From NCBI GenBank assembly GCA_014376935.1, contig JACMQO010000172.1:1-38111 (forward strand): 38,111 nucleotides of DNA, read 5' to 3'. The notes below the pieces were generated by a model. That model made no database searches and had not been told where the DNA came from. It was given only the letters and a program-made list of their open reading frames with translations. Of this stretch, positions 1 to 8,351 are shown in pieces. The stretch comes from Bdellovibrio sp. (GTDB taxonomy: Bacteria > Bdellovibrionota > Bdellovibrionia > Bdellovibrionales > Bdellovibrionaceae). The stretch's first letter is position 1; the number at the start of each line of letters is the position of its first letter. Made by a program: the position numbers and the translations under genes.

Positions 1-1
1 C

Positions 2-1189
2 AATGTCATTTCAGCCAGTAACGAAGAAGCGCAAGAGATGGTTCGATTAGAATTACCGTATTGTTCGCTTCCTGAAGCCATGGGCGAATTAATTATCGCT
101 GATCGTGATTCATTCGTCATTTCAGGCACGCACGGAAAAACCACGACGACATCACTTTTAAGTTGGGTCGCTGAAACGTGCGGTAAACAACCGGGCTTTT
201 TAATTGGTGGTATTCCAAAAAATTTCTCGCAAAGTTTTAGAAATCCAAAGGCCAATACTTTTATCATTGAAGGTGACGAATACGATACGGCGTACTTTGA
301 TAAAGTTCCCAAATTTATTCATTACAAACCAAAGCACGTTATCTTAACTTCGGTCGAATTTGATCACGCCGATATTTACAAAGATTTCGATGCGGTCAAA
401 GCGGCGTTTAAACGTTTAGCGACGATGGTTCCGGCTGATGGCTCGATTGTTTATTGGGGCGATGATAAAAATGTTTCTGAAATCGCAACATTAGCTTCGT
501 GTAAAAATAAATTCAGTTATGGTTTTAATGAAAATTCAGATTACCGCGTTCAAGTGACTGAACAAAAAGATGGGTTCACCGCTTTTGCTGTTTCTTTTAA
601 AGGCGAAAAGTTAGGTGATTTCAGAACGATTATGACGGGTAATTATAATATTTTAAATGCGACGGCTGTTGTGGCTCAGGCCCATATTCAAAATTGGGAT
701 TTTGCAAGCGTTCAAAAAGCCATGTCAACATTTACGGGCGTTAAGCGTCGCCAAGAGATCTTAGGAGAGCCGAACGGCATTCTAATCATGGAAGACTTTG
801 CCCATCATCCAACCGCGGTCAAAGAGACTGTGAAGGGTGTTCAAGCCAGATACAAAGGGCGCAAAGTTTTTTCAGTCTTTGAACCAAGATCTGCGACATC
901 ACGTCGAAAAGTATTTCAAAAAGATTATGTTGATGCGTTTCAAGTGGCCGATGAAATCATTTTAGCCGAAGCCTTTGATCAAGCTAAAATTTCAGAAGAA
1001 GATCGTTTCTCGGTCGGGGAATTGATCGCTGACCTAAAAAAATCGGGCAAAACCGCAAATTCATTTCATACCGCTGATGAAATTGTGGGATTCTTAAAAG
1101 GTAAAGCCAAATCCGGCGACATGATTTTAATCATGAGTAACGGCGGATTTGACGGAATTTACCAAAAACTGATGACGGCTTTGGGTTAA
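2..1189 (+). CDS. mpl: UDP-N-acetylmuramate:murein tripeptide ligase Mpl (5' end cut off)
   Basis: Mpl joins recycled L-Ala-gamma-D-Glu-meso-DAP tripeptide to UDP-MurNAc in the cytoplasm, using ATP. The reading frame is open to the first bases of the window, so the true start lies upstream; about 395 residues are visible against roughly 457 in E. coli, so about 60 N-terminal residues are missing. The visible part begins with a Mur-ligase-like stretch (NVISASNEEAQEM), then PYCSLPEA, then the ATP-binding loop GTHGKTTTTS about 40 residues in. The later EGDEYDTAYFD and FAHHPTAV segments are typical of Mpl rather than MurC. An internal ATG at 38 is not the start. The gene ends three bases inside the stop region of the convergent DUF3309 gene. 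Confidence 0.95.
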   Translation, partial: NVISASNEEAQEMVRLELPYCSLPEAMGELIIADRDSFVISGTHGKTTTTSLLSWVAETCGKQPGFLIGGIPKNFSQSFRNPKANTFIIEGDEYDTAYFDKVPKFIHYKPKHVILTSVEFDHADIYKDFDAVKAAFKRLATMVPADGSIVYWGDDKNVSEIATLASCKNKFSYGFNENSDYRVQVTEQKDGFTAFAVSFKGEKLGDFRTIMTGNYNILNATAVVAQAHIQNWDFASVQKAMSTFTGVKRRQEILGEPNGILIMEDFAHHPTAVKETVKGVQARYKGRKVFSVFEPRSATSRRKVFQKDYVDAFQVADEIILAEAFDQAKISEEDRFSVGELIADLKKSGKTANSFHTADEIVGFLKGKAKSGDMILIMSNGGFDGIYQKLMTALG

Positions 1190-1344
1190 ATTCGGCCCAT
1201 TAGTAAAAGCACGATTAAAATCAGAACGATTAAGCCTAAACCGCCGCTGGGTCCATATCCCCAATTGCGACTGTGATTCCATCTTGGAAATGATCCAAAG
1301 GCCATGATCAGTAAAATAATTAAAATGATAGTTGCTAAGCTCAT
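1186..1344 (-). CDS. DUF3309-family small membrane protein (52 aa)
   Basis: This is a 52-residue reading frame. It starts with MSLATIILIILLIMAFGS, continues with PRWNHSRNWGYGPSGGLG and ends in a second hydrophobic stretch and LLMGRI. Two hydrophobic segments flanking a W-x-HSRxWGYGPSGGLG core is the pattern of the DUF3309 family, whose function is unknown. The ATG at 1344 has a good ribosome binding site (AAGGAG, about 7 bases upstream). It converges on mpl and overlaps its stop by a few bases. An inverted repeat just upstream at 1359-1380 could regulate it. Confidence 0.8.
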   Translation of the reverse strand: MSLATIILIILLIMAFGSFPRWNHSRNWGYGPSGGLGLIVLILIVLLLMGRI

Positions 1345-1358
1345 GTAGAACTCCTTCG

Positions 1359-1380
1359 AGTGTAAGTGTTAACTCACACT
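1359..1380. promoter_or_regulatory. Inverted repeat upstream of the DUF3309 gene
   Basis: Arms AGTGTaAGT and ACTcACACT face each other around a GTTA centre, with one mismatched pair. The site lies 15 bases before the start codon of the minus-strand DUF3309 gene. It could be an operator or a leader hairpin. No regulator is identified. Confidence 0.35.
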
Positions 1381-1548
1381 GCCGCCTTCATATTAAAATG
1401 TATACTTATCAAAACAAAGGGGGCGAATTGCCTCATGAGCAATGGGCAAAAAAGTTTGTTTTTTTAATTACAATCAAGGCGTTCGACTTGGTTTAAGTCT
1501 TAGAATTGCAGTTAAGGTCTGTATACGAAACTAACCAAGGAGAAATAA

Positions 1549-1779
1549 ATGAAAAATGAAACACCAGTTGCAACAGATAAAAAAGATGCGTTTGTAAAAA
1601 ATCAACCTGAGAAAACAGCTTCAACTATTAAAGTGGCTTCTGCCAAAGCACTTGAAGTTCAGGATACCGCAGGCGCTGAGATGCCAGACGCATCGGCATT
1701 GAAAGGCACAACCAAAGAAGACGCCAAAGCAGGCTTTGCCGCTCAAGCAAAAGATTTAAAGCCTGTAGTAAAAAAATAA
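1549..1779 (+). CDS. Small hydrophilic protein of unknown function (76 aa)
   Basis: I do not recognise a family. The product is 76 residues, rich in Lys, Ala, Asp, Glu and Thr, with no cysteine, no tryptophan, no signal peptide and no membrane segment. It is likely disordered, and it looks like a small cytoplasmic or stress-type protein, but that is only an impression. The ATG is preceded by a clear ribosome binding site (AAGGAG at about 1536-1541), which supports real translation. It stands alone between the DUF3309 gene and the convergent Imm10-like gene, whose stop lies 20 bases away. Confidence 0.65.
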   Translation: MKNETPVATDKKDAFVKNQPEKTASTIKVASAKALEVQDTAGAEMPDASALKGTTKEDAKAGFAAQAKDLKPVVKK

Positions 1780-1799
1780 TTTAAATTTGAACGAATGAT

Positions 1800-2198
1800 T
1801 TAGTCTTCAATGCGAAGTATTTCAGGATTATCTTGAAAAATACTTTTCATCGTTTCAATCATAAATTTTAATTCTTCATTTGAAATATTAAAGTGAATTT
1901 CGAATCCAGAGAACTCTGAAAAAATATTTTTAGAGTTCTCTGAGATTTTAATTTTGATAACGTCTTTTAAAATCGTAACGCTTTCACAAGCTTTGTAATC
2001 TCCGTACGCCTGGTCTTTATATTCGAACCAGTGCCCGGCTAAACCTGTTTCTTCATCTTGATCATCAAATTCAAAAGCTCTTTGAAATAGAGCAAATTCA
2101 GACGGATCTTTTTCGTTATCCATGAATCCCACGATAAAGCTTTCTTCTTCGGGACTATTTTCGGTAACGACAGATTTTGCGGTAAAAGTTTGTTTCAT
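1800..2198 (-). CDS. Imm10-like immunity-family protein
   Basis: The 132-residue product has the segment LFQRAFEFDDQDEETGLAGHWFEYKDQ followed by an acidic C-terminal region ending MKSIFQDNPEILRIED. The pattern LQRxxExDxQDxExG...EvnDQ...GYxg is what I associate with immunity protein 10 (Imm10), found in polymorphic toxin loci and also as orphans. The ATG at 2198 is preferred over a TTG one codon upstream (2201); neither has a strong ribosome binding site. No toxin gene lies next to it: the neighbours are a small hydrophilic gene and the divergent mutS. The family call rests on remembered motif pattern; the alternative is a plain hypothetical protein. Confidence 0.6.
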   Translation of the reverse strand: MKQTFTAKSVVTENSPEEESFIVGFMDNEKDPSEFALFQRAFEFDDQDEETGLAGHWFEYKDQAYGDYKACESVTILKDVIKIKISENSKNIFSEFSGFEIHFNISNEELKFMIETMKSIFQDNPEILRIED

Positions 2199-2288
2199 CA
2201 AGCTATTTTTAATGATTTCAAATGAAGCTTCAAGTTTATTTACTTTTGGTGTCGGTAAGCACGTATTTTACGCAATCAGGACGAGAAT

Positions 2289-2316
2289 TTGGCAAAAAAG
2301 CGCTGCATAATATAGG
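2289..2316 (+). promoter_or_regulatory. Candidate promoter of mutS
   Basis: TTGGCA at 2289-2294 and TATAGG at 2311-2316 are spaced by 16 bases, resembling a housekeeping promoter. Predicted transcription would begin near 2323, about 45 bases before the mutS ATG. This is a consensus match only. Confidence 0.4.
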
Positions 2317-2368
2317 CAATTAGCACTTAGTCATTGAAACTAGATGCAGTTAAAAATAGAACGTCTTC

Positions 2369-4891
2369 ATGGCAAAAAAAGCAGGCGAGCTAACACCGTT
2401 GATGAAGCAGTTTTGGGACATTAAAGCATTCCATAATGATAAGATTTTACTTTTCCGCATGGGTGATTTTTTTGAAATGTTTTACGACGATGCTGTGAAG
2501 GCTGCGCCTATTGTCGGGATTGCGTTGACGCAAAGAAATAAAAAATCTGAAGATCAAACTCCGATGTGTGGAGTCCCTCATCATTCAATTGCCGGTCCGA
2601 TTAATAAGTTGCTGGCGGCGGGTTTGAAAATTGCCATCTGTGACCAGATTGAAGATCCGAAATTTGCAAAAGGCTTAGTTAAGCGTGCGGTGACTCGCGT
2701 CTTAACACCGGGAATGGTATTTGATAGCGAAACATTAGATCAAACGAAAGCTCATTATCTATCTGCGGTTGACGAAATCTCAATCAGTTTTATCGATACC
2801 ACGACGGGTGAATCTTTTTATTACGACGTTGAAACGTTAGCGCAAAAATTAAGATTGATTGATATATTACCGGTGGCAGAAATTGTCCTGATCGATGTGA
2901 CAGCGCCTTGGATTATAGAAAATAAACTGTATGAAAAGTACGTTGTTTCTGAACACAAGGGCGAATTTTCGCACTCGAAAGACCTTCTATCTGACTACGT
3001 AAAAAAAATGGCTGTTTCAGATTTGCAGTTTATCTTAAAGCCATTTGAAAAACGCGAAAGCGAGCAGCGCCTTAATTTATCAAACACGACTTTACGTCAT
3101 CTTGAGATTTTTTCGAACTACAAAGGTCAAGAGCAAGGCTCGTTATTTAAAGCCATCGATCGCACAAAAACTTCGGCCGGCTCTAGAACATTACGCCAGT
3201 GGTTGTCGTTTCCATTACGTAGCCAAGCCCAAATTACCGGGCGGCAAGATAAAATTTATTTGTTCCGCGAAAATATGATGGAGCTTAAAAAGGTCCGTGA
3301 TGTATTGGGTGGCTTAGGTGACATTGAACGTCGCTTAGGAAAAATCGCGCAGCCGCAATGTCATGGACGCGATTTATTGTCTTTAGGAAATTCGATCAAG
3401 GCCGGTCGCGCCGCCATTTCATGGTGCGAAAAGTTTTTCAAATTTGACCACGTTGACGCGTTAGATCCTGTTTCAGCGTTAGCAGACCGTATCGAGCAAA
3501 CCATTTCGGATGAAGCCCCTTTGTCCGTAAAGCAAGGTTTCGTTGTCAAAAAAGGTTATTCTCAAGAGCTTGATGAGCTCATTCACATTTCAACGAATGC
3601 ACAGTCTTTAGTGGCTGAACTTGAGCGTAAAGAAAAAGAAGCGACGGGGATTGGTTCATTAAAGGTTCGTTATAATAACGTTTTTGGTTACTACATCGAA
3701 ATCACAAATACGCATAAAGATAAAGCTCCGGCCCATTACCAACGTAAACAAACGTTAGCCAATGCGGAACGCTTTTATACTGAAGAGTTATTAGAGCTTG
3801 AGAAAAAAGTATTATCGGCTCAGACAAAACGTTTCGAATTAGAATACGAAATCTTTGTTCAGTTGCGCGATCAGATTTTAAAATCGGCGGATCTAGTTTT
3901 AAAATTAGCTTCGATCTGTAACGAGCTTGACGTCATTTCAAGTTTAGCGTGGTTAAGTTTAGAAGAAAGCTACTGTCGCCCCGAATTTACCGAACAGAAA
4001 AAATTATTCTTACAGGCCTCTAGGCACCCGGTCGTCGAGCAGTTCACACGTGGAAAATTTGTAGCCAATACGATTGATATGCAAGGACAAGACTGCATTC
4101 TAATTACGGGTCCGAATATGGCCGGTAAATCGACTTTAATGCGTCAGGTAGCTTTGTGTGTGATCATGGCTCAAATCGGCTCTTACGTTCCAGCCACGGC
4201 GGCCTCAATGCCCATGTACGATTCGATTTTTACCCGTATCGGAGCCAGTGACCAATTGTCAGAAGGACTTTCAACGTTCATGGTTGAAATGACCGAGACC
4301 GCACAAATGTTAAATGAAGCGAGCGAAAATAGTTTATTAATTTTAGATGAAGTCGGTCGCGGAACATCGACTTTAGATGGGCTTTGTTTAGCGCAAAGTA
4401 TTTTAGAGTATATTTTAGGTCATTTAAAAACTCATGTTTTCTTTGCGACTCATTACCATGAACTAACCAGTTTAGAAGTTAGCCATGCGCAAATTAAAAA
4501 TAAGTACATGAAAACAGTAGCGAAAGAAAATGGAGAGATCGAATTTCTTCATATTCTAACATCAGGAACCGCTGGGCAAAGTTACGGGGTGAAAGTGGCA
4601 GAACTTGCAGGGCTTCCGGCTGAAATAATCGCGCGCGCGAATAGTTTACTTCACGTTTTAGAATCTACGAAACCGTCGAATGAAGCCAATGTGGACGCGG
4701 CACCGGTCGCGACGGGTTCAAAAAATGAAAAACAGAAGAAGACGAATCAACTTTCATTATTTGAAGCGATGCCCGTGATCGATCCCGAAAAAGAAAAATT
4801 AATTTTAGAGCTAAAAACATTTTCTGTTTTAAAAACGTCACCGTTAGAAGCTTTAAATCAAATCGCTAAGTGGCAAGAAAAGTTAAACTAG
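2369..4891 (+). CDS. mutS: DNA mismatch repair protein MutS
   Basis: MutS recognises mispaired and small looped-out bases and starts mismatch repair with MutL. At 840 residues it matches the usual length (853 in E. coli). The N-terminal mismatch-reading motif is present as GDFFEMF, giving the Phe-x-Glu pair at F34 and E36. The ATPase domain has Walker A GPNMAGKST at about 581-589, the segment STFMVEMTE, and Walker B with the D-loop LILDEVGRGTST near 658-668, followed by ATHYHEL. The C-terminal region after about 770 is low-complexity and then helical, as usual. The start ATG lacks a strong ribosome binding site but its N-terminus aligns with the family. The downstream neighbour is convergent. 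Confidence 0.98.
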   Translation: MAKKAGELTPLMKQFWDIKAFHNDKILLFRMGDFFEMFYDDAVKAAPIVGIALTQRNKKSEDQTPMCGVPHHSIAGPINKLLAAGLKIAICDQIEDPKFAKGLVKRAVTRVLTPGMVFDSETLDQTKAHYLSAVDEISISFIDTTTGESFYYDVETLAQKLRLIDILPVAEIVLIDVTAPWIIENKLYEKYVVSEHKGEFSHSKDLLSDYVKKMAVSDLQFILKPFEKRESEQRLNLSNTTLRHLEIFSNYKGQEQGSLFKAIDRTKTSAGSRTLRQWLSFPLRSQAQITGRQDKIYLFRENMMELKKVRDVLGGLGDIERRLGKIAQPQCHGRDLLSLGNSIKAGRAAISWCEKFFKFDHVDALDPVSALADRIEQTISDEAPLSVKQGFVVKKGYSQELDELIHISTNAQSLVAELERKEKEATGIGSLKVRYNNVFGYYIEITNTHKDKAPAHYQRKQTLANAERFYTEELLELEKKVLSAQTKRFELEYEIFVQLRDQILKSADLVLKLASICNELDVISSLAWLSLEESYCRPEFTEQKKLFLQASRHPVVEQFTRGKFVANTIDMQGQDCILITGPNMAGKSTLMRQVALCVIMAQIGSYVPATAASMPMYDSIFTRIGASDQLSEGLSTFMVEMTETAQMLNEASENSLLILDEVGRGTSTLDGLCLAQSILEYILGHLKTHVFFATHYHELTSLEVSHAQIKNKYMKTVAKENGEIEFLHILTSGTAGQSYGVKVAELAGLPAEIIARANSLLHVLESTKPSNEANVDAAPVATGSKNEKQKKTNQLSLFEAMPVIDPEKEKLILELKTFSVLKTSPLEALNQIAKWQEKLN

Positions 4892-4920
4892 GGCTCCCTA
4901 GGTGATGACCTTAGGGCCTA
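4889..4920. terminator. Imperfect hairpin spanning two convergent stop codons
   Basis: The sequence CCCTAGG-TGATGA-CCTTAGGG forms a stem with one bulged base, extended by outer TAGG and CCTA. The outermost TAG is the mutS stop, and the other end (CTA) is the stop of the minus-strand gene at 4918. There is no T-run, so it may act as a weak bidirectional terminator or an mRNA 3' end structure. Confidence 0.35.
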
Positions 4921-5262
4921 ATCAATCATAAGTGGGATTTTCATTTTCGCAAATTGCTCGACTTCCATATCGATCGCTAAGATATCATCAGAACTTAAAG
5001 CCATTTCGCATCTTGCGAAGCCTGTTTCAAGGGACTGAACTTTTTGTTTCATATTGAGCTCATCTGATTTTAAATTTTCAATTTGAGATTGAAGACTGCG
5101 TCCAATGACGCCGTCGTTTGGATTCATTTTTTCAGTGCGATTGTAAATTTGAATTTCCATGTAAAGTGGTTTGAAAGCTGGTGAACATTCCTCTAATCCT
5201 TGCGCTGAAACTTGAAAAGCCATCATGGATAAAAGGGCTGCGATTACTACTTTGTTCGTCAT
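4918..5262 (-). CDS. Small secreted protein of unknown function (114 aa)
   Basis: An N-terminal signal peptide is clear: MTNKVV followed by a hydrophobic stretch and VSAQG, so cleavage near residue 20-21 is likely and the product should reach the periplasm or beyond. The mature part is about 94 residues with two cysteines (ECSP and ARCEM) that could form a disulfide, and a probably helical charged middle with some coiled-coil character. No family is recognised. The ATG has a ribosome binding site (AAAGGA about 7 bases upstream). It converges with mutS and seems to be a single-gene unit. Confidence 0.75.
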   Translation of the reverse strand: MTNKVVIAALLSMMAFQVSAQGLEECSPAFKPLYMEIQIYNRTEKMNPNDGVIGRSLQSQIENLKSDELNMKQKVQSLETGFARCEMALSSDDILAIDMEVEQFAKMKIPLMID

Positions 5263-5394
5263 AAAATTCCTTTACAGTTAAATTGTTTGTTTCAACGATT
5301 TAAGATGCAAAGACGAAACCAGTAATAAGTTCATTAAATGGATTTGAAGATTGAGAATTGCGGGTAAGCCAAAAAATGTTATGCAGCTTAAAAT

Positions 5395-5430
5395 AAAAAA
5401 AGAGCAGGTGATTAGCCACTACTCTTTTTT
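5395..5430 (-). terminator. Hairpin terminator downstream of the 5463-6000 gene pair
   Basis: AAAAAAGAG and CTCTTTTTT pair, with an inner GTG/CAC pair and a small internal loop. The A and T runs on both sides make it usable in either direction, but it lies just after the stop of the minus-strand gene at 5463. Confidence 0.65.
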
Positions 5431-5462
5431 GCTGATTTCCTGAAAAGATTGAAATTTAAAAT

Positions 5463-5684
5463 TTATTTTTTCAAAGTCTCTGCTAAGCCTTCAGATGTTT
5501 TTTCGGCTTCGCCGGCTTTGCTGCCTTTGTGTTCGCGCCAATTGTATTCGGCGCTTTGAATAAGACGGTTTTGCCAATCATCCCATTTCTTTTTAGGAAG
5601 CTTGTGGGCAATCTGCCCTTTGTCGTCAAAGATGTCTGGTTCACTGCCGCCAACGATATTTGCTAATTTTTTAAAAAAACTCAT
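5463..5684 (-). CDS. Small cytoplasmic protein of unknown function (73 aa)
   Basis: The 73-residue product starts MSFFKKLANIVGG and continues with a Trp-containing charged region (KKKWDDWQNRLIQSAEYNW). There is no convincing signal peptide or membrane segment; the short N-terminal helix may be amphipathic. I do not recognise the family. No Shine-Dalgarno sequence is visible, but the gene begins 13 bases after the stop of the upstream gene at 5698, so it is probably read from the same message. A terminator hairpin follows at 5395-5430. Confidence 0.6.
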   Translation of the reverse strand: MSFFKKLANIVGGSEPDIFDDKGQIAHKLPKKKWDDWQNRLIQSAEYNWREHKGSKAGEAEKTSEGLAETLKK

Positions 5685-5697
5685 ATGAAAATACTAA

Positions 5698-6000
5698 CTA
5701 CATTTTTGGGTTTGCGCAAATGTCTATAATGTCTAATCCGCGTTCTTCGCCCGGATATTTACCGCCAGTTAGTTTTTGATAACAATCTTTTGCCGCTAAT
5801 TTAAACGCGACGTCTTTAGAAACACCGGTTTTCACGATGGTGAAACTTGGATTTTTCTGATCTTTTGTCGCAGAGACGTATTTTTGAGGGTTAAAAACGA
5901 ACTTGAACTCGGTCGGCTTTTCGGAGCTAGCCGGTCCACGGGCTGCAAAAGCGTTAAAGCTTAAGAAAGTCATGATTAAGGCTGAAGTCACTAGTTTCAT
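5698..6000 (-). CDS. Small secreted protein of unknown function (100 aa)
   Basis: The start is placed at the ATG at 6000, giving MKLVTSALIMTFLSFNAFA and a typical signal peptide with cleavage after AFA. An in-frame upstream start at 6045 would bury this signal, and the 6000 start has a strong AAGGAG ribosome binding site. The mature protein is about 80 residues, with two cysteines (DCYQ and DICA) that could pair, and a basic N-terminal half. No family is recognised. It is the first gene of a two-gene unit with the 73-residue gene downstream. Confidence 0.7.
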   Translation of the reverse strand: MKLVTSALIMTFLSFNAFAARGPASSEKPTEFKFVFNPQKYVSATKDQKNPSFTIVKTGVSKDVAFKLAAKDCYQKLTGGKYPGEERGLDIIDICANPKM

Positions 6001-6292
6001 AAAAACTCCTTTTCGTTCGTTGAAATAGTTATTTGCAAAACTCATGACTTAGGTCGCGTCTAAGTCTTAAAACAAGGCGTCTTAAGTATATGAATTATCT
6101 ACGTAAATTTTGATCTTAAAATGAGTCATTTGACAAAATTGAAAAAGGACGAAAAACGTTAGTCACCTTTGTTGTAAGCCAACTATTGACTTATAGACGC
6201 AATGTGTTAATTTGGGTCATCTATTTACATTTAGTCGTTCTGTCGCGCGGGTCATGTTTTGGGGTGGGTTTAGTTTTAAGGAAGGCCAAAAT

Positions 6293-7150
6293 ATGAAGGT
6301 TCTACTGTCATTTATCGTAGTCATAGCCGTTACTTTGCTTTCAAGCTTAGCTTTCTCGCAAGAAAGAAAAGTTTTACTGGTTAGCGACATTGACGACACA
6401 ATTAAGAACTCGCACGTTCTAAGTACAGTTGCAAAGCTCGCTCAGGGGCCGAATATCACGGCCGCTTTTACGGGAATGAGTCAGCTCTATACATTATTAA
6501 ACTCTCAAAAAAATATTAAAATTGTTTATTTATCAAATGCACCCCAAGAGGTCGCAGGTATTCCCGCGATTCGGTTCTTTCACCAAAGTTTTTTAGATTA
6601 TAATAAATTTCCGAAGGGTGATTTATTACTTCGCGCTGATTTGAAAGACATGAATCATAAAATCACCCAGCTTCGTTTGCTGATGCAAACCCAGAAGCCA
6701 ACCGACGTGATTTTAGTCGGAGATAACGGAGAGCGTGATTCAGAAATTTATCACCAGCTAACTGAAGAGTATAAAAATCAGAACATCAAATTTGTGACCT
6801 TTATTCATCAACTTTATAGCTCGAAACGAAAAATAGCTTTAGACCAAATTTTAGGGACGGATTTATTTTCAGAAGTCGGAAAAGTCATTTCAACTGAACA
6901 GTTCGGGTACGTGACTCCGGTTGAAATTGCGTTGCAGCTTCACCAAGAGGGTTTGTTATCAGACACCAACAAGCAGTGGATGATTGATCGAATGGCTCCT
7001 TATATCGCAAGCCAGCCCCGCACACGCTTTGATGCCAGCGGAGAAACGACTTTTGCGGCCTTCGAAGATTGTAGCGATTTTCAGTGGCGCTGGCCGGTCT
7101 TTCGTGAAATAAATGGCCTTGTGGAAAAGATCAGAACCCAATGCAAATAA
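6293..7150 (+). CDS. Secreted App1/DUF2183-type phosphatase
   Basis: The product has a signal peptide (MKVLLSFIVV to about residue 22, cleavage near AFS-QE) followed at once by the catalytic motif SDIDDTIK, with the DxDxT residues at about 32-36. A second motif, LVGDNGERDSEIY, fits the acidic segment of the family. These mark the DUF2183 (App1/LNS2-like, HAD-fold) phosphatases, which in yeast App1 remove phosphate from phosphatidate. The substrate here is unknown. Export would place it on membrane lipids outside the cytoplasm. The ATG at 6293 is chosen over 6212 because it has an AAGGAAGG ribosome binding site and restores the signal peptide. The end overlaps the next gene by 10 bases. Confidence 0.82.
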   Translation: MKVLLSFIVVIAVTLLSSLAFSQERKVLLVSDIDDTIKNSHVLSTVAKLAQGPNITAAFTGMSQLYTLLNSQKNIKIVYLSNAPQEVAGIPAIRFFHQSFLDYNKFPKGDLLLRADLKDMNHKITQLRLLMQTQKPTDVILVGDNGERDSEIYHQLTEEYKNQNIKFVTFIHQLYSSKRKIALDQILGTDLFSEVGKVISTEQFGYVTPVEIALQLHQEGLLSDTNKQWMIDRMAPYIASQPRTRFDASGETTFAAFEDCSDFQWRWPVFREINGLVEKIRTQCK

Positions 7151-7938
7151 AAACGATTGTTCCTGGGATTTACAAAAAGTTTATCTCGGCCAAATTATTA
7201 AATTTAAGTTCGGTCGAAACCAAGGCGACGTGTCAGAATTGTCTTCGTTCTAGGGATAAACGGTTTTCTTATACCTATGAAAGCAATTTGAAATGCTGTA
7301 CGTTTCATCCCTTTTTGCCGAATTATTCAGTGGGTGCATTATTATCGATGCCGAATAAGACGGTAGGTATCGAACGTATCGAGCATAAAATTAAAACGCG
7401 TGAATTTAGTTTGCCGTTAGGGATTTTAGCGCCCTATGAATACCAACTTAAATTTTTAGCTAAAGATGAATCAGATTTTGGAAATCGTGAAGATCTATTA
7501 TGCCCCTATTTTAGTGTCAAAGAGAACCAATGTTCGATTTGGGAATTTCGCGGTGTTGTGTGTACGTCGTTTTACTGCCGCAGTGATTACGGACAAAATG
7601 GACTTAAGTTTTGGGCCGTTTTTAGTGATTACTTAAGTTACGTTGAAATGGCGCTAGCTGAAGAGTGTTTGGTACAACTGGATTTTTCGCCACGCGATAT
7701 GTCAGATCAATTGATGTATTTAAATAAGCATGATTTTGATGGTGTTGAACAATCACAATTAGTTATTGAAGCTGACGTGGATCGAAAATTGTGGAATGGT
7801 TACGACGACAAGATCGAATTTTATAAAAAATGTTACGCCCTTATTTCTAAATTAGACCGCAAACAATTTAAAGAAATTATAGGGAATCAAGGCCTGCAGC
7901 TTGAAGAAGAAGTGATTGAATATGCAAATCGACGATAA
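7141..7938 (+). CDS. Cysteine-rich YkgJ-like metal-binding protein
   Basis: This 265-residue protein has eight well-spaced cysteines: C31-x2-C34, the pair C52-C53, C121, C131, C141 and C146. The stretch CSIWEFRGVVCTSFYC resembles the CxIYxxRPxxCRxxPC signature of the YkgJ/zinc-iron-chelating family, so a bound metal or Fe-S cluster is likely. There is no signal peptide, so it is cytoplasmic. It begins inside the end of the phosphatase gene (the ATG at 7141 overlaps its TAA) and its own end overlaps sufE by 17 bases, implying translational coupling. Location next to an Fe-S assembly factor suggests a link with Fe-S or metal handling. The exact function is unknown. Confidence 0.65.
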   Translation: MQIKTIVPGIYKKFISAKLLNLSSVETKATCQNCLRSRDKRFSYTYESNLKCCTFHPFLPNYSVGALLSMPNKTVGIERIEHKIKTREFSLPLGILAPYEYQLKFLAKDESDFGNREDLLCPYFSVKENQCSIWEFRGVVCTSFYCRSDYGQNGLKFWAVFSDYLSYVEMALAEECLVQLDFSPRDMSDQLMYLNKHDFDGVEQSQLVIEADVDRKLWNGYDDKIEFYKKCYALISKLDRKQFKEIIGNQGLQLEEEVIEYANRR

Positions 7939-8350
7939 AATAAATGAACTTAAAAAACAGTTTGATCGCCTGTCGACGTGGGAACAAAAGTACGAAAAGA
8001 TTATCGAACTTGGAAAAAAATGGCCAGGACTTGCGGATGAATATAAGACAGAAGACCTTAAAGTGAAAGGCTGTCAGTCGCAAGTTTGGATCCGTGCCGA
8101 ACTATCAGCCGACAAGAAAATAATATTTACCGGCGACAGCGATGCCCTACTGGTTAAAGGGTTAGTGGCTTTGGCCTTAAGCGTGTACTCAAATGAAACT
8201 CCGCAAACGATACTGTCAAAAGATCCTACATTTTTAAGCGATTTGGGTTTTGACAAAGGGTTAAGTCCCAGTCGTTCGAATGGTCTGTATTCAATGATTA
8301 AGCAAATTAAATACTACGCCACGGCATTTCAGTATTTACTTTCCAAATGA
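7922..8350 (+). CDS. sufE: Fe-S cluster assembly sulfur acceptor SufE
   Basis: SufE takes persulfide sulfur from the cysteine desulfurase SufS for Fe-S cluster assembly. The 142-residue product fits the family (about 138 in E. coli). The acceptor cysteine lies in VKGCQSQVW at C51, the same position as in E. coli SufE. The downstream LVKGLVALALSVYSNETP and LSPSRSNGLYSMIKQIKYYA segments are also typical. The ATG at 7922 is preferred to an in-frame TTG at 7916. It overlaps the upstream Cys-rich gene by 17 bases and the next gene begins one base after its stop. No sufS is visible in the window. Confidence 0.92.
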   Translation: MQIDDKINELKKQFDRLSTWEQKYEKIIELGKKWPGLADEYKTEDLKVKGCQSQVWIRAELSADKKIIFTGDSDALLVKGLVALALSVYSNETPQTILSKDPTFLSDLGFDKGLSPSRSNGLYSMIKQIKYYATAFQYLLSK

Positions 8351-8351
8351 T

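Noticed and set aside
3045-3278. 77-residue frame inside mutS on the plus strand
   Set aside because: It overlaps a clearly coding region in another frame and lacks a start signal.
6186-6213. TTGACT and TAATTT as a promoter for the phosphatase operon
   Set aside because: The -10 box matches only three of six bases, so it is too weak to list as a feature.
6212-6292. Longer start for the App1-type phosphatase at 6212
   Set aside because: It would bury the signal peptide; the start at 6293 has a good ribosome binding site.
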